From assembly GCA_918026815.1 (NCBI GenBank), contig CAKJVC010000030.1:186001-250000 (forward strand): DNA of 64,000 nucleotides, read 5' to 3'. This stretch comes from Chalara sp. BL73 (taxonomy: Eukaryota > Ascomycota > Leotiomycetes > Helotiales). Made by a program: the position numbers and the translations under genes. Under the pieces are notes generated by a model, which saw nothing but the letters and a program-made list of their open reading frames with translations, was not told the origin of the DNA and did not search any database. Shown piece by piece: positions 22,242-33,187 of this stretch; position 1 is the first letter of the stretch, and each line of letters begins with the position of its first letter.

Positions 22242-24345
22242 CTATACCGAGAATTCTGGGACCTTGCTTCCTAAAACCTTTATAGCTGTTTCTTTTGCGA
22301 CCCACTTGAACACTTCTTCAACCCACTCTATCTCTATATCACCCTTTGGGAAAGCATCATACGCAACACGAAGGAAAAACCCAAACCCGTTCATTAGGTT
22401 CATAGGGACGGATCGGATATAGTACTCCAAACTTCGGCAAATGAGACATGCATAGTGGTATCTCTCAGGAAGTTTTATTTCGTCCAGCCTAGTGTCTACT
22501 CCTAAGAGTATGACAACAGCACTGTAGTATATACACATTGTGCGTATAATTTCATGGTTGGAGGAGGCGAATATGGTTGGAGTAATGATGTCTCTAGTGG
22601 TTGAATCTCGACACCGGAAAATTGGCAAGTAGTCTCCTGTATTGGCAGGAACCTCATATAACTGGCCAGCTGGGTACGATTCCACCCAGCCTTTCTCCCA
22701 CTGATGAAGATGATATTTCACGCCAGCCACAGCAGTCTGTAACAGTGCTTGTTGATCCAATGCTTCGAAGGGTGATAGAACACCGGTCTTTATACTTTTA
22801 GTAATGTTATCAAACCGTTCAAGAAGCGCAGGGATATCCACAACCTGGTCTAAGAGGTTTTGCATAAAGTCCTCTGTGGATGATTCGGCTGACCGTGGAA
22901 TAGTCTTCCACGCTTTGCTTGCAAGAAATGTTCGAGATCGGCAGATCAAGGCAGCGGCGACCTAGCTTCTTTATCAGTACTAAACTCTGTCTATCTCAGC
23001 GGTCAGGTTCTTACCCAGTGAGAGCGATATTGAACATAACAAATATGTCCTAATCCTGACACGTGTTCAAATGGTCCTCGGATTTCTAAAAGCTTTAAGG
23101 CACCCATAAAGTGTTTGATAACAGATCCAGAACTTGAATGTTGTAGGCTCTAGCCGTAAGACAATGTAAGCATTTATTTGTAAGTATGATCTAGTTGCAT
23201 TACCTCGTAGGCCGTTAAGACAATGACTGTAAGCAATACCCATATTGACCTACATTCTTCTGGGGATGAGAGTGCATTCTGCAGGGTATTTAGCACCTTG
23301 GAATAGATTCTACGCCCCGAATTCACTACTCCCAAATTACCAGCAACCTGTCCGTAGTACACGACACAGAGAGAGTGAAATGCCATATTCAGAATCGGTG
23401 ACGAGGTCCTTGAGGCTGCTGCGGCCCGTATTAAGTCAGAGGCGCCAGAGTAGTATGGCATAACTGGGCTGTGAGCATCCAAGAACCGCTCAAGGAGTAC
23501 ATCATAGACAGGTGTGTCTGGTATATGTCTAAGAAGCGGAAGATTAAAAGAATAGTATGTTTTCCCTGCCATTCTTCGACCTAGTTCTATACTATGACCC
23601 TCACCTTCTCTCCGAGTCCTTTCACGGGCCCGGGCCTCCATTTTAGATGTATTCGAATTCTTAGGCATGTGTTCTAGGGTCTTCCCAGCCGGATGAACTT
23701 GAGTAGTGCTGCTGCACTGACCAACGCTCGCTACCTGCTCTTGACATTCTCGACCCAAATCGGGATGCCGTTTTTCAGCTGTCGAACTTTCCGGAACTAC
23801 CCCTGAGTCCTGTGTCTCTAAATTAAAAGGAAAGAGTACAGCACCATTAGCGTCAACATCTCGGTTGGAAATTATTAGACTTGTGAGAGATTTGATGGAC
23901 TCGCCCATTGACTTGAGACTGCGACTAAGCTCAGGAGCTTGCTCCAGGATTCCTCTCGCAAGAATTTTCTCCTGGAAGTCCAAAAATGCCTTGCTAGTCT
24001 GGGAGATAACTTCCTTTGCACTTGAAGCTTTGTGTTGGAGTGATTTGATAGTATTTTCTTTACGGAGCCTGAATTTCCTCTGTGCTTGCTTTAACTGGCC
24101 GCGACGTTTCTGTTAAGAATTATGGCCAATGTTCTTTATCGCTATGGAAACGCACTTACGTCAGCTAGAGTTCTATCGACAGTATTAATTCCCTGTCTCT
24201 CATGACGCTTTCTTGACGTCTTTTCATTGCCACTATGTTGCTCCCTCATCCCCAATGTCGACCCTTTAGTAGAAGCGCTGCTTTCAGCACTGGGAGGGAC
24301 TATTATTTCGGCGAATGCATCACTATGTGCCATAGCAGGCAGCAT
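22242..24345 (-). CDS. bZIP transcription factor with fungal regulatory C-terminus
   Basis: Four exons join in phase: 24160-24345, 23204-24109, 23015-23149 and 22242-22961 (about 648 residues). The intron 1 junction creates the basic region RRGQLKQAQRKFRLRKENTI, followed by a helical zipper-like segment (SLQHKASSAKEVISQTSKAF). The C-terminal half is helical with fungal-TF-like motifs: LDAHSPVMPYYSG, FHSLCVVYYG and, across exon 3, HFMGALKLLEIRGP. Many fungal factors combine a bZIP with such a domain. The start could be the second Met (residue 5). Regulatory targets are unknown. It is separated from the transposons by about 0.5-1 kb on each side and seems intact. Confidence 0.8.
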
Positions 24346-24629
24346 TGTTGTATTTACGGATCTAAAGCATAGATTCGTCGAATGCGCGACGAAAAGCCAA
24401 ATTAAACGATATTTGGGGTGTGCAGCTCCTCAAGCTACGTAAGAGATAAAGCTACTGATCATATACCAGTGACGAGCTCATGATAGCAGATCTATCGTGA
24501 TAGAATAACCTTGGAATCATCATGGGAGCACAAAAAATTCAATGCTAAATAACATAAGAATAGGCAGAAAAATGATATATCACATAGGCGGGGTTTTCTG
24601 ATGTTCCAGCGCTTGCTTTTGTTGACAGC

Positions 24630-24691
24630 GATTGCCGACGGGATCGAACCGGCGAAACCCGACTCGTTAGTGCTGGACCAACTGTAGAATC
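24630..24691 (-). other. Degenerate tRNA-like sequence
   Basis: The minus strand carries a B-box-like GGTTCGATCCC with a mostly paired T-stem and a CAGTTGGT A-box-like element. The acceptor stem pairs only in part (GATT/AATC) and the whole is about 10 nt short of a tRNA. This is a tRNA relic or tRNA-derived repeat, not a functional gene. Confidence 0.3.
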
Positions 24692-25360
24692 CGTCACCTA
24701 TATGATGATGTGACTCTCAGCCATTTTTGACCGGTACTCCCATATTGTACTTTTCCCTACATACGCAGAAGAGGGGAGAGAGCGTACTTAATTGAAAAAC
24801 TGTCCAATCCAGCTTTTTACTATCATCTACCACTCTGTCAATCTCTATATCTTTACTGACTGCGTTTAGTGACGGTGTGCGATTCTACAAGAGGGAATGA
24901 CGGGTCTCAAACTGACCATGAGGAAAATGGAAGAGGTGGTGTTTCTAAAGCCCTCTCTCATGAGGCGTAAACCAAAGAAAACGAACAAAACCATGTCCTC
25001 CAACGGCTTCGAACGGACGAAAATTGAGACTGAAGCAAGACATCACGAAGCATTGTCTCAGCGACATGGAGCTAACTGGTCACTTGATGGATTTGTTTGG
25101 GGTCGGCTAATCAAGCCACTGTCACGTTTGCTAAAGATCGAAGATTCAAAATTGCTTTCTGTCGTGTAGGAAAGGCGCTATCATGTGCTCATGAGTGTCG
25201 ACCGCAATGTGCTCTTGATTCTAAATCTCGTAGACCCAGCGAGCTCTGGCGTGACGTAATCATTAGGGTTAGTTATATGTTACTGATTTAAACTAGAAAA
25301 ATGAGCCGAGGCCGGTAATCTGTCGTGTCAGGATTTGAGATCCAGGTAGCTGAGGGTTCC
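24692..25360. other. Intergenic, no supported gene
   Basis: Short ORFs only (longest about 90 codons at 24897-25169, Lys/Arg-rich and unrecognised). No family assignment is possible. Confidence 0.3.
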
Positions 25361-25367
25361 AATGTCA

Positions 25368-26129
25368 GGGGTAGCAATACACTGACACCATGGTGTCAGT
25401 TTAGAGCTGACGTAAGCACGACACGACACCACCTACACAAAGCACCCAGCCTGTAAACTCAGGGCAACCAGCCTGTAAAACACAACGCGACCAGCCTGTA
25501 AAAACGCGATTACAAACTTGAAATGTGACTTTTTTTTTTTAAAATGTTACTATTGCTAAAACTGCATATTGCTTTTAAAACTAGTTTTGCAAACTAATTC
25601 AAGCTTAAGCAAAACAGTATTATTATGTTTTTCGGATTAATATACTGGAAAAAGTGTTTTTTAAATGCGACTATAGCGATTAATTTTCGCTTGAAAACTT
25701 CGCAAAATCAGTCACGAACTTGTAAAAAAAAAACTACAATTTGTAAAACAATTTGTACAATTTTTATTATAGCTAAAAAGTTAAATAAAGCATATTAAAA
25801 AGTTTAACATTAAAAAAAATTCCTTTTTTAAAGTGATAAATAGCGTTATACACAAACAGAATTATTTCAAGTTTATAATCGCGTTTTTACAGGCTGGTCG
25901 CGTTGTGTTTACAGGCTGGTTGCCCTGTGTTTACAGGCTGGTTGCCCTGAGTTTACAGGCTGGATGCCCTGAGTTTACAGGCTGGATGCCCTGAGTTTAC
26001 AGGCTGGATGCCCTGAGCGTACAGGCTGGTTGCCCTGAGTTTACAGGCTGGGTGCCTTGTGTAGGTGGTGTGGTGTCGTGCTTACGTCAGCTCTAAACTG
26101 ACACCATGGTGTCAGTGTATTGCTACCCC
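25368..26129. mobile_element. Non-autonomous inverted-repeat DNA element (MITE-like, 762 bp)
   Basis: The left end GGGGTAGCAATACACTGACA and right end (its reverse complement, finishing GCTACCCC) are long terminal inverted repeats extending about 140 bp inward. Flanking direct repeats AATGTCA (25361-25367 and 26130-26136) form a 7-9 bp target duplication, its exact length blurred by the adjoining G residues. Each TIR contains the perfect palindrome ACTGACACCATGGTGTCAGT and copies of ACAGGCTGGTTGCCCTGAGT. The centre is AT-rich without an ORF. The duplication size suggests mobilisation by a hAT or MULE transposase; which one is inference. Confidence 0.85.
25885..26065. repeat. Eight tandem 22-bp subterminal repeats in the MITE-like element
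   Basis: Units share the core TTTACAGGCTGG followed by TTGCCCTGAG or close variants (GATGCCCTGAG, TCGCGTTGTG). About eight lie head to tail in the right arm. Only about three inverted copies occur in the left arm (25448-25505). They are contiguous without spacers, so this is not a CRISPR array. They are likely transposase-binding sites. Confidence 0.8.
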
Positions 26130-26136
26130 AATGTCA

Positions 26137-26522
26137 GGAATCGGCTTACGTAAGTAGGCCAAGGAGCTAGAGCATGTCTTCCCCTCATTTACTGCTCAGC
26201 GTTGTAGAGAATATCACTACCAGTGAACGCTCCAACAAGCCCGTATTCAATCACCGTGATACCTTCGCAGATCCTCTAATTGATTCCCTGTGCAATAGAC
26301 CCTATTTCTGACATCCAATACACTTAACCGAGATCCCGTGACAAATCCCGTCCCGCATCAAATTCCACTCAAAAATGCATTCTATAGAGACCTTCACATC
26401 GTGCTCAGGTAATCAGCCTCTGTCGAGAACTTCACCAGAATTATAGAGAATCGGGAGGCCGAAAAATACCAGCAATCAATTAGTGAACCCTTGAATCGGT
26501 AGTTGTATGGAGGAAGGACAAG
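26137..26522. other. Probable LINE 5' untranslated region and flank
   Basis: No ORF of note. The 5' boundary of the LINE is not visible; it lies somewhere between the MITE-like element and the ORF1 start. Confidence 0.35.
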
Positions 26523-27839
26523 ATGGACGGCACGGGCTTGACGCATCAGTCGAGCCGGGAACGCGTCCAGACGTCAAAGGCATTAGAATGGAGCAAGAGA
26601 AGATCTAGAGCGGCGGCAAGCGATACAGAGGACACGATTGAAGTAATTGAAGAAGCTCCCATGCCATTGCAAACAAGACGAACGGGGATCGGCGCGCATC
26701 CCAAGGAGCAAAGTGTAGCGACGAAGGTTAAGGCCCTCGCCGCGAAGGCAGGAGAACGTCCTGCAACAGCGGCAGCGACCCCGAACCAGCCGGCACACGA
26801 AAAGGCGAATGCAAGTGCAAATATGCAGATCAAAGTGCTCACTGACTTGGTCAAGTCGCTGCTGAAAGCAATGGAGGAACAGAAGAAGGAGCACGTGACC
26901 CAGATCAAAACTATAACGCGAACTTTTACGAAGCAGATAGAAACACTTAAGGCAGAGCTTAAGGCAGAGGTTACAGATATGATGGAAAAGTTTCAGACCC
27001 AGCTGTCCAATGCCCAAGCACCGTCAAGCCCATCCCCATCGTATGCAGAGGTCGCCCGAACGCCACCAGACAGTTTACCCAGCAATGTACGAACCCTCTG
27101 CTCCCTGCGCACCACGCCGTCAACAATGACCGATACGCTGTACTGCACGGTTGACACGTCCAGAGTTAGGGAGGGAGAGAGAAGCAAGGCCCAACCTGGG
27201 GCAGTTCGGAGGGCGATTGAGGAGGAGATCCGCACCGTGGAAGGACAAGCAAATTGGCGCTGCGCTGCGGTGATCAAAGACGCTAGGAATACGGGACGCA
27301 TCAAGATTGTATGCAGAGACGAAGCTGAACTCCAACGGGTCAAGGAAGCGGCCCAGAAAACTGCGGCAGAGGGAGTTCGAGTACTGCGAGACCAATTGTA
27401 CCCAGTCAAGGTGGACAATGTCAATCGAGACGGAAAGGTTTTACCGGGCGCGGCCGAAGTCCTTGGGGAGGAAAACGGGGTCCACATAGCCAAGATCGGG
27501 TGGCTCAGCGGGAAAGACGAGGGTTCAATGGTTGTCTATGTCACCAAAGGCAGCGAAGCAGCACGTCTGTTACAAGACCAATACTTCCATGTCGCAGGAG
27601 AGTCGGCCTACACCAGGGTTTTCGAGCCGCGATATGGTCCACAGAAATGCTATCGATGTCAGGAAATCGGGCACAAGGCGTACTCATGCACGCAACCGCA
27701 AGTCTGTGCCAAGTGTGCCCAAGTGGGACACCATCAAAGTGAATGTCAAGCAGTAATACCAAAGCTTGTCACATGCGGAGGGCCACACGAATCGCTCAGC
27801 GGGAACTGCGGAACACGCCATGGCTCCCGGGATGCATAA
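26523..27839 (+). CDS. LINE ORF1 (gag-like, zinc knuckles)
   Basis: A 438-residue ORF with a charged, coiled-coil middle (KALAAKAGERP and onward), a basic nucleic-acid-binding region and C-terminal CCHC knuckles CYRCQEIGHKAYSC and CAKCAQVGHHQSEC. A third knuckle-like CGGPHESLSGNC lacks its first Cys (VTCGG rather than CVTCGG). ORF1 of this class binds the element RNA. Its stop TAA (27837-27839) overlaps the ORF2 start (27832-27834) by 8 nt. Confidence 0.85.
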   Translation: MDGTGLTHQSSRERVQTSKALEWSKRRSRAAASDTEDTIEVIEEAPMPLQTRRTGIGAHPKEQSVATKVKALAAKAGERPATAAATPNQPAHEKANASANMQIKVLTDLVKSLLKAMEEQKKEHVTQIKTITRTFTKQIETLKAELKAEVTDMMEKFQTQLSNAQAPSSPSPSYAEVARTPPDSLPSNVRTLCSLRTTPSTMTDTLYCTVDTSRVREGERSKAQPGAVRRAIEEEIRTVEGQANWRCAAVIKDARNTGRIKIVCRDEAELQRVKEAAQKTAAEGVRVLRDQLYPVKVDNVNRDGKVLPGAAEVLGEENGVHIAKIGWLSGKDEGSMVVYVTKGSEAARLLQDQYFHVAGESAYTRVFEPRYGPQKCYRCQEIGHKAYSCTQPQVCAKCAQVGHHQSECQAVIPKLVTCGGPHESLSGNCGTRHGSRDA

Positions 27840-30800
27840 GACCTTTCAAGTACTTCAATTGAATGTCCGGAAGCAGCGAGAGGTGCAACACAGTTTAATG
27901 AGTGATGAGCAATTGAAGGATTGTGGAGTGTTGGCGATATCTGAGCCATATGCGAGGATCATCGACGGCACTCTGGTGACAGTCCCTATGGAACACCCAA
28001 ACTGGATCAAAATAGTACCCACAGTCCAACGTGTGGAAAGGTGGGCGGTTCGGAGCATGCTCTGGATTCGGAAGGATATCGAAGCAGAACAGGTGCCAAT
28101 ACAATCATCGGACCTTACGGCAGCGGTATTGCGACTTCCAGACTGGTCGATACTGGTAGTGTTAGTCTACGTTGAACTGCAGGATGCAGAGGCATTGAGG
28201 GTTGCGATATGCGAATTACACCAGGTAATCAGGGAAACACGTAGCAAGATTGGCACCCGAGTGGATGTGGTATTTGCCGGGGATTTCAACCGGCATGATC
28301 AATTATGGGGAGGAGAGGACGTCTCACGGGAAAGGCAAGGAGAGGCCGATCCGATCATCGACCTCATGAGTGAGCATGCTCTTCACAGCTTGCTCCCGAG
28401 GGGAACGAAGACGTGGCAACAGGGGAATCATGAGTCAACAATTGATCTGGTACTGGCTTCCGAGGAATTAGCAACATCTGTGGTGAAGTGTACAGTTCAC
28501 ACGACCGAGCATGGATCCGATCACAGAGCAATTCAGACGATGTTCGATGTCGCGACTTCGGAACGAGCTGTTGAAACAAGGCTGCTTTTCAAAAATGCGC
28601 CGTGGACCGACATAAAGGACAGGATTACTACTGCTCTTGGCTTCGTTCCATTTGGCGGTAATGTACAGCAACAGGCAGATGGGTTGATGACAGCGGTGCT
28701 GGAGGCAGTCCATGCACTCACCCCAAGGGCGAAGCCTTCACCATACGCGAAGAGATGGTGGACAACAAACCTCACGCAGCTGCGGCGAGTCTACACGTAC
28801 CGGAGGAACCAGGCCAGAACCCAACGGCGGATGGGTCGCATGTTTCCCGAACTAGAACAGCAAGCGAATGAAGCGGCTAAGGAGTACCACGATGCCGTCC
28901 GAAGACAGAAAAAAGCGCACTGGGAGGATTTCCTCGCGGACGACACAAACATATGGCAAGCGGCAAAGTACTTGGATCCTTGTGGTAGTTCAGCATTTGA
29001 CAAGATACCGCCGCTAACGAGAAGAGACGGATCTACTACCAAAGGTAAAACTGAACAGGCGGAAGAACTGTTGTCGGTGTTCTTTCCCCCCACCCCTTAC
29101 CAGCGATGATAGAAGATGAAAGACCACGGCCACAGCGAACTGCAGTGTCGATGCCTCCCCTGACCATGGAAGAAGTCGAACGGAGGATGTTTGTGGCGAA
29201 GGCATGGAAGGCGCCAGGAGAGGATGGGTTACCAGCCATGGTATGGAAGCAGGTGTGGCCAGTGGTCAAGGACAGGGTGTTGCTCCTCTTTCAGACGTCG
29301 TTGGACGAAGGGGAACTCCCTACACAATGGAGGAATGCCAAAATCATACCACTGAAGAAGCCAAACAAAGGTGATTACACGGTTGCAGAATCATGGAGGC
29401 CAATCTCGCTGCTCTCCACACTGGGAAAGGTCCTGGAGTCGGTGATTGCGGAAAGAATATCGCACGCAGTAGAGACCTTTGGTCTGCTCCCCGAATCACT
29501 TCGGGGCCAGAAAGAAGCGCTCTGCTGAACAGGCACTTTTGTTGCTGCAAGAACACCTCTATAATGCATGGAGATCAAAGAAGGCCCTTAGCTTGGTTAG
29601 CTTCGACGTGAAGGGCGCATACAATGGGGTGTACAAGGACAGACTGTTGCAGAGACTCGCAGCGAGAGGCATCCCACCGGCCCTAGTGCGGTGGATTGAT
29701 GCTTTTTGCTCAGATCGCACCGCAACCATACTAGTCAGTGGCCACACCTCTCAACAGCAGCCACTGCCACAAGCAGGCTTACCGCAAGGGTCACCACTGT
29801 CGCCAATCCTGTTCCTCTTTTTCAATGCCGACCTAGTTCAACACAAACTGAATGCAAATGGGGGATCAATAGCATTTGTGGATGACTATAACGCGTGGGT
29901 TACAGGGTCATCAGCGGATGTGAACCGAGAAGGGATTCAAGCTATCATCGACAAAGCAATGGACTGGGAAAGGCGGAGCGGAGCCACGTTCGAAGGCAAG
30001 AAGACAGCAATCATTCATTTCACTAGACGACATGACCGAATCAGTACCAGACCGTTCGCGATCAAAGGTGAGGCAATCGCACCAAAGGAGGCGACCAAGA
30101 TCTTAGGAGTCGTTATGGACTCCGGACTCCGGTATGTACAGCACATCGGGAAAGCAACAACCAAGGGCCTTCTTGCCGCGATGGCATTAAAACGACTGCG
30201 GCTGGTCTCTCCCTCAACTGCAAGGCAGTTGTTTGGAGCGACGGTAGCGCCAGTCGTGGACTACGCGTCAAATGTGTGGATGCATGCTTGCGGGCACAAG
30301 GGCATGGCCTTAATGAACCGAATACAAAGAATCGGAGCACAGGCCGTCACAGGGGCTTTCCGAACCGTCGCCACCGCAGTTGCAGAAGCCGAAACCAGCA
30401 TACGTACAGTGAGCGAGCGGTTTGCAGAGAGGGCTACGAAGGTGTGGGTCAACATCCGCACGCTACCCGAAACGAATCCGATATCGAAGCTAAACACCAG
30501 AGCACTCCGGAGATTCACGTCACCATTGCAAAAGATAGCTTGTGTGCATCAAAACATGCTAACAAATAAGATGGAGGTTATTCAGCCTTATGTAATAGCT
30601 CCGTGGGAGGAACGGCTCCCCGCTACAATCGACCGCGGAACGGAGGAGACTACTAACATTGCGAACACTATCTGCGGCATTCGGGTTGCGACAAGCTCGT
30701 CCGCGAGAAAGAGGATAGTGGGGATGGGAGAGCCATCCACGACACGCTCGGCATTGTAACAGGTAGAGAACCGATTGCATACTCAGTCACGCTGGGAGCA

Positions 30801-31612
30801 AGAACGAAACAGAACCCGTACACGGCTGAACTCGCCGCGATCGCGATGGCAATGAAGCGCCTACCGCTACATCTGGTGGGAAGATAGATCACGATTATTT
30901 CAAACAACCAGGGAGCCTAGCAACCAGCCAACCCAGACATCAATCAGGACAAACCAGCATTAAAGAGATTTACGAGGTAGCGTCTGCGCTGAGAAAAGGA
31001 GGCAATTCTATCTCGATGATATGGATCCCGTCTCAGGAGAGCTTCGAGCTCGGCAGGAGAGCAAAGGAAGCCGCACGACAGGCTACCGAGCCAGACCGAA
31101 CACCGCAAGGGCAATGCTACCAAGCCAAATCTACAACTATTAACAGGGGAAAGGCAGAAAAGGCAATAAGGACACTACCAGACGAGGTGGGAAAGTATTC
31201 CAGAGAAATAGACACCGCCCTGCCAGGAAAACATACTCGTACCCTATACGACGGTCTCAAGCGGAGAGAAGCGAGCGTATTAGCACAGCTCCGTACAGGA
31301 ATGGCACGACTGAACGGATATCTTCACCGGATTGGAGCAGCGGAATCTGACCAATGTGCCTGCGGACAGGCAACGGAAACTGTCAAGCACTTCCTTTTCC
31401 GATGCACGAGATGGGACGCACACCGAACGCAAATGCTAGCACTGACAGACACTGGAAGAGGCAACCTCTCCTTCTACCTAGGAGGGAAAGCTCCATCTGA
31501 CCCGGAGAAATGGACACCAAATGTAGACGCGGTTCGAGCAACGATCAAGTTCGCCATAGACACAAGACGACTGGACATGGAAGTAGAGCAGGCAACTAAC
31601 TCCCTACAATAG
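27832..31612 (+). pseudogene. LINE ORF2: endonuclease, reverse transcriptase, RNase H (frameshifted)
   Basis: The first frame (27832-29109) is an AP-like endonuclease: VLQLNVRKQREVQ, VVFAGDFNRHDQLWG, and TIDLVLAS before HGSDHRAI. The frame changes at a C-run near 29085-29095 and again near 29490. The reverse transcriptase continues to 30759 with KAPGEDGLPA, PLPQAGLPQGSPLSP and the catalytic FVDDYNAW. A further frameshift follows near 30740, then RNase H pieces (NPYTAELAAIAMAM; ISNNQGA) with stops in 30880-31015. 31016-31612 ends with CACGQATETVKHFLFRC, the usual C-terminal zinc motif. The enzyme is dead in this copy. Confidence 0.85.
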
Positions 31613-32155
31613 GAAATCCCATTTCTTTCTTTTATCCCGACTAACCCTTTATCACCCTCGTGTCCCCAGCAGGTCTCGCTTCAGTCGCCGACAATAGGAC
31701 ATTGAACACTTGGAGGAATGAACTTCAAGTTAACTTGCTACTAACTACACACGAGACCACGTTGAATATATGTTACTGAAATTGGAAAATATAAATAGAA
31801 GCAGTTCTGTATGGGCTTCAGGAGGCATTAGAAACACCGAAGGAAGTGTATAATGTAATATAGAATAGGGTCCTTTAGGCTTAGCCGGGCGCAATAAACT
31901 ACTACTACTACTACAATATGTATATATCACTCGTTTTCTCTCATTCTGTAGAAGAAGGAAGCACTTTTCACTTCAATACGCAGTATTCGTTATCCCCGCC
32001 AGCGGCAAGCTCTTGGCATAACGGGAAGACTGCTCACCGTACGCGTGTACCGCACAAATGGCGCAGCGTCCTATGGAGTTAAAATCGCAGAAATCACGAC
32101 ACCAACAAAATATTTTCTTAATAGCACCCAGGCTAATTCTTCCAGGTCGCAGGCA

Positions 32156-33187
32156 ATGCCTCGACCGAGATGGACGCTTCGCCTAGAAGCATTTGTTTGG
32201 CGTAACTTGATGGATTTGGGGATCTTCCTCCACCGACTTCACTCTCCCCGTCCGTTGTCACCTTCATTCCGCAGAAGCATTCCAGCCACCGTATCCCCTC
32301 GAAAGGGAACTATCGATCTGCTGTTCTACACCCCTAGAGACTATCCGCGTCGCCACAGTGAGAACGGAGACTCGAGGTATCCTGTCCTGGTAAACTTCCA
32401 CGGCGGTGGATTCACGATTGGTAAGGCTAGTGATGATGCTCGATGGGCTACTGCAGTCGTGGAAATTGTAGCGGCCGTGGTCGTCAGCGTGGACTATCGC
32501 CTGGCACCGCAGTACCCTTTCCCTACAGCTGTCGAGGATGGGGTCGACGCGATACTGTATATCCTACAGAATGCAGACCAGCTTCACATCGACGCTGACA
32601 AGATTGGGGTGAGCGGCTTTTCATGTGGGGGGAACATGGCATTTACCGTGCCGCTAAGGCTCCAGAATGAGATACGTCGTCGAATAGAGCGCTGCAATGA
32701 AGGGCAGCTAGCAATGGACGTACCAAGGAGCGTGGCCAAGGTGGCAGTCATCATGAGCTGGTATCCGGCCACGGACTTTGCCACGAACACCAGAGGCGAG
32801 CGCAGAAAATCCAACGTCCGACCAGATAAAGAGCTTCCAAAATTCTTTACACAATTCTTCGACGCCTCCTATCTCTACCCGCCTCACATCGTCTCTCTAT
32901 CCGACCCATACCTCTCTCCAGGTGTTGCCCCGGATGACATGCTGAGGGCTCTGCCGAGTGACATCATCATCTATACCTGTGAATGGGACGGATTGCGCGC
33001 TGAGGCCGCGAGGTTCAAAGAACGCCTGGTGCAAGTTCTAGAGAAGAGGGTGAGGTACGGGGTGGTGATCGGGGTGTCCTATGCCTGGGATAAAAGCCCG
33101 AATCCGTTCAAGAGAAGCTTGGCGAGAGAGCAGGCATGCAGAGAAGCCTGTATTGAAGTGAAGAGAATATTCGATAGTAATGAATGA
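32156..33187 (+). CDS. Alpha/beta hydrolase fold-3 (HSL-type) with missing catalytic His
   Basis: About 343 residues from the ATG at 32156, which gives the family-typical start MPRPRWTLRLEAFVWR; an upstream in-frame ATG at 32045 is less likely. The oxyanion motif HGGG is at 82-85, the nucleophile elbow GFSCGG has S156, and the acid is D278 in CEWDGLRAE. The expected His of PHAWDK is Tyr (VSYAWDK, Y309). Both changed codons (TCC, TAT) fit C-to-T changes from CC and CAT. The enzyme is therefore probably inactive or altered. Natural substrates of the family are esters; none can be named here. It lies between the LINE and the copper cluster. A CGCACAAA motif occurs at 32051-32058, about 100 bp upstream. 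Confidence 0.8.
   Translation: MPRPRWTLRLEAFVWRNLMDLGIFLHRLHSPRPLSPSFRRSIPATVSPRKGTIDLLFYTPRDYPRRHSENGDSRYPVLVNFHGGGFTIGKASDDARWATAVVEIVAAVVVSVDYRLAPQYPFPTAVEDGVDAILYILQNADQLHIDADKIGVSGFSCGGNMAFTVPLRLQNEIRRRIERCNEGQLAMDVPRSVAKVAVIMSWYPATDFATNTRGERRKSNVRPDKELPKFFTQFFDASYLYPPHIVSLSDPYLSPGVAPDDMLRALPSDIIIYTCEWDGLRAEAARFKERLVQVLEKRVRYGVVIGVSYAWDKSPNPFKRSLAREQACREACIEVKRIFDSNE

Larger units (their letters stand above)
26523..31915 (+). mobile_element. Tad/I-like LINE (non-LTR retrotransposon), broken
   Basis: The order is gag-like ORF1 with CCHC knuckles, AP-endonuclease, reverse transcriptase, RNase H and a C-terminal Cys/His motif. It ends in an AATAAA followed by CTA repeats at about 31893-31915, a typical simple-repeat 3' tail. 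ORF2 carries several frameshifts and stops, so this copy is defective. A nearly identical inverted fragment occurs at 56220-56636. Confidence 0.85.

Noticed and set aside
24630..24691. Functional tRNA gene
   Set aside because: About 10 nt too short, with a mismatched T-stem and only partly paired acceptor stem; listed only as a relic.
25885..26065. CRISPR-like regular repeats
   Set aside because: The 22-bp units are contiguous with no spacers, lie in a TIR with inverted partners, and the genome is fungal.
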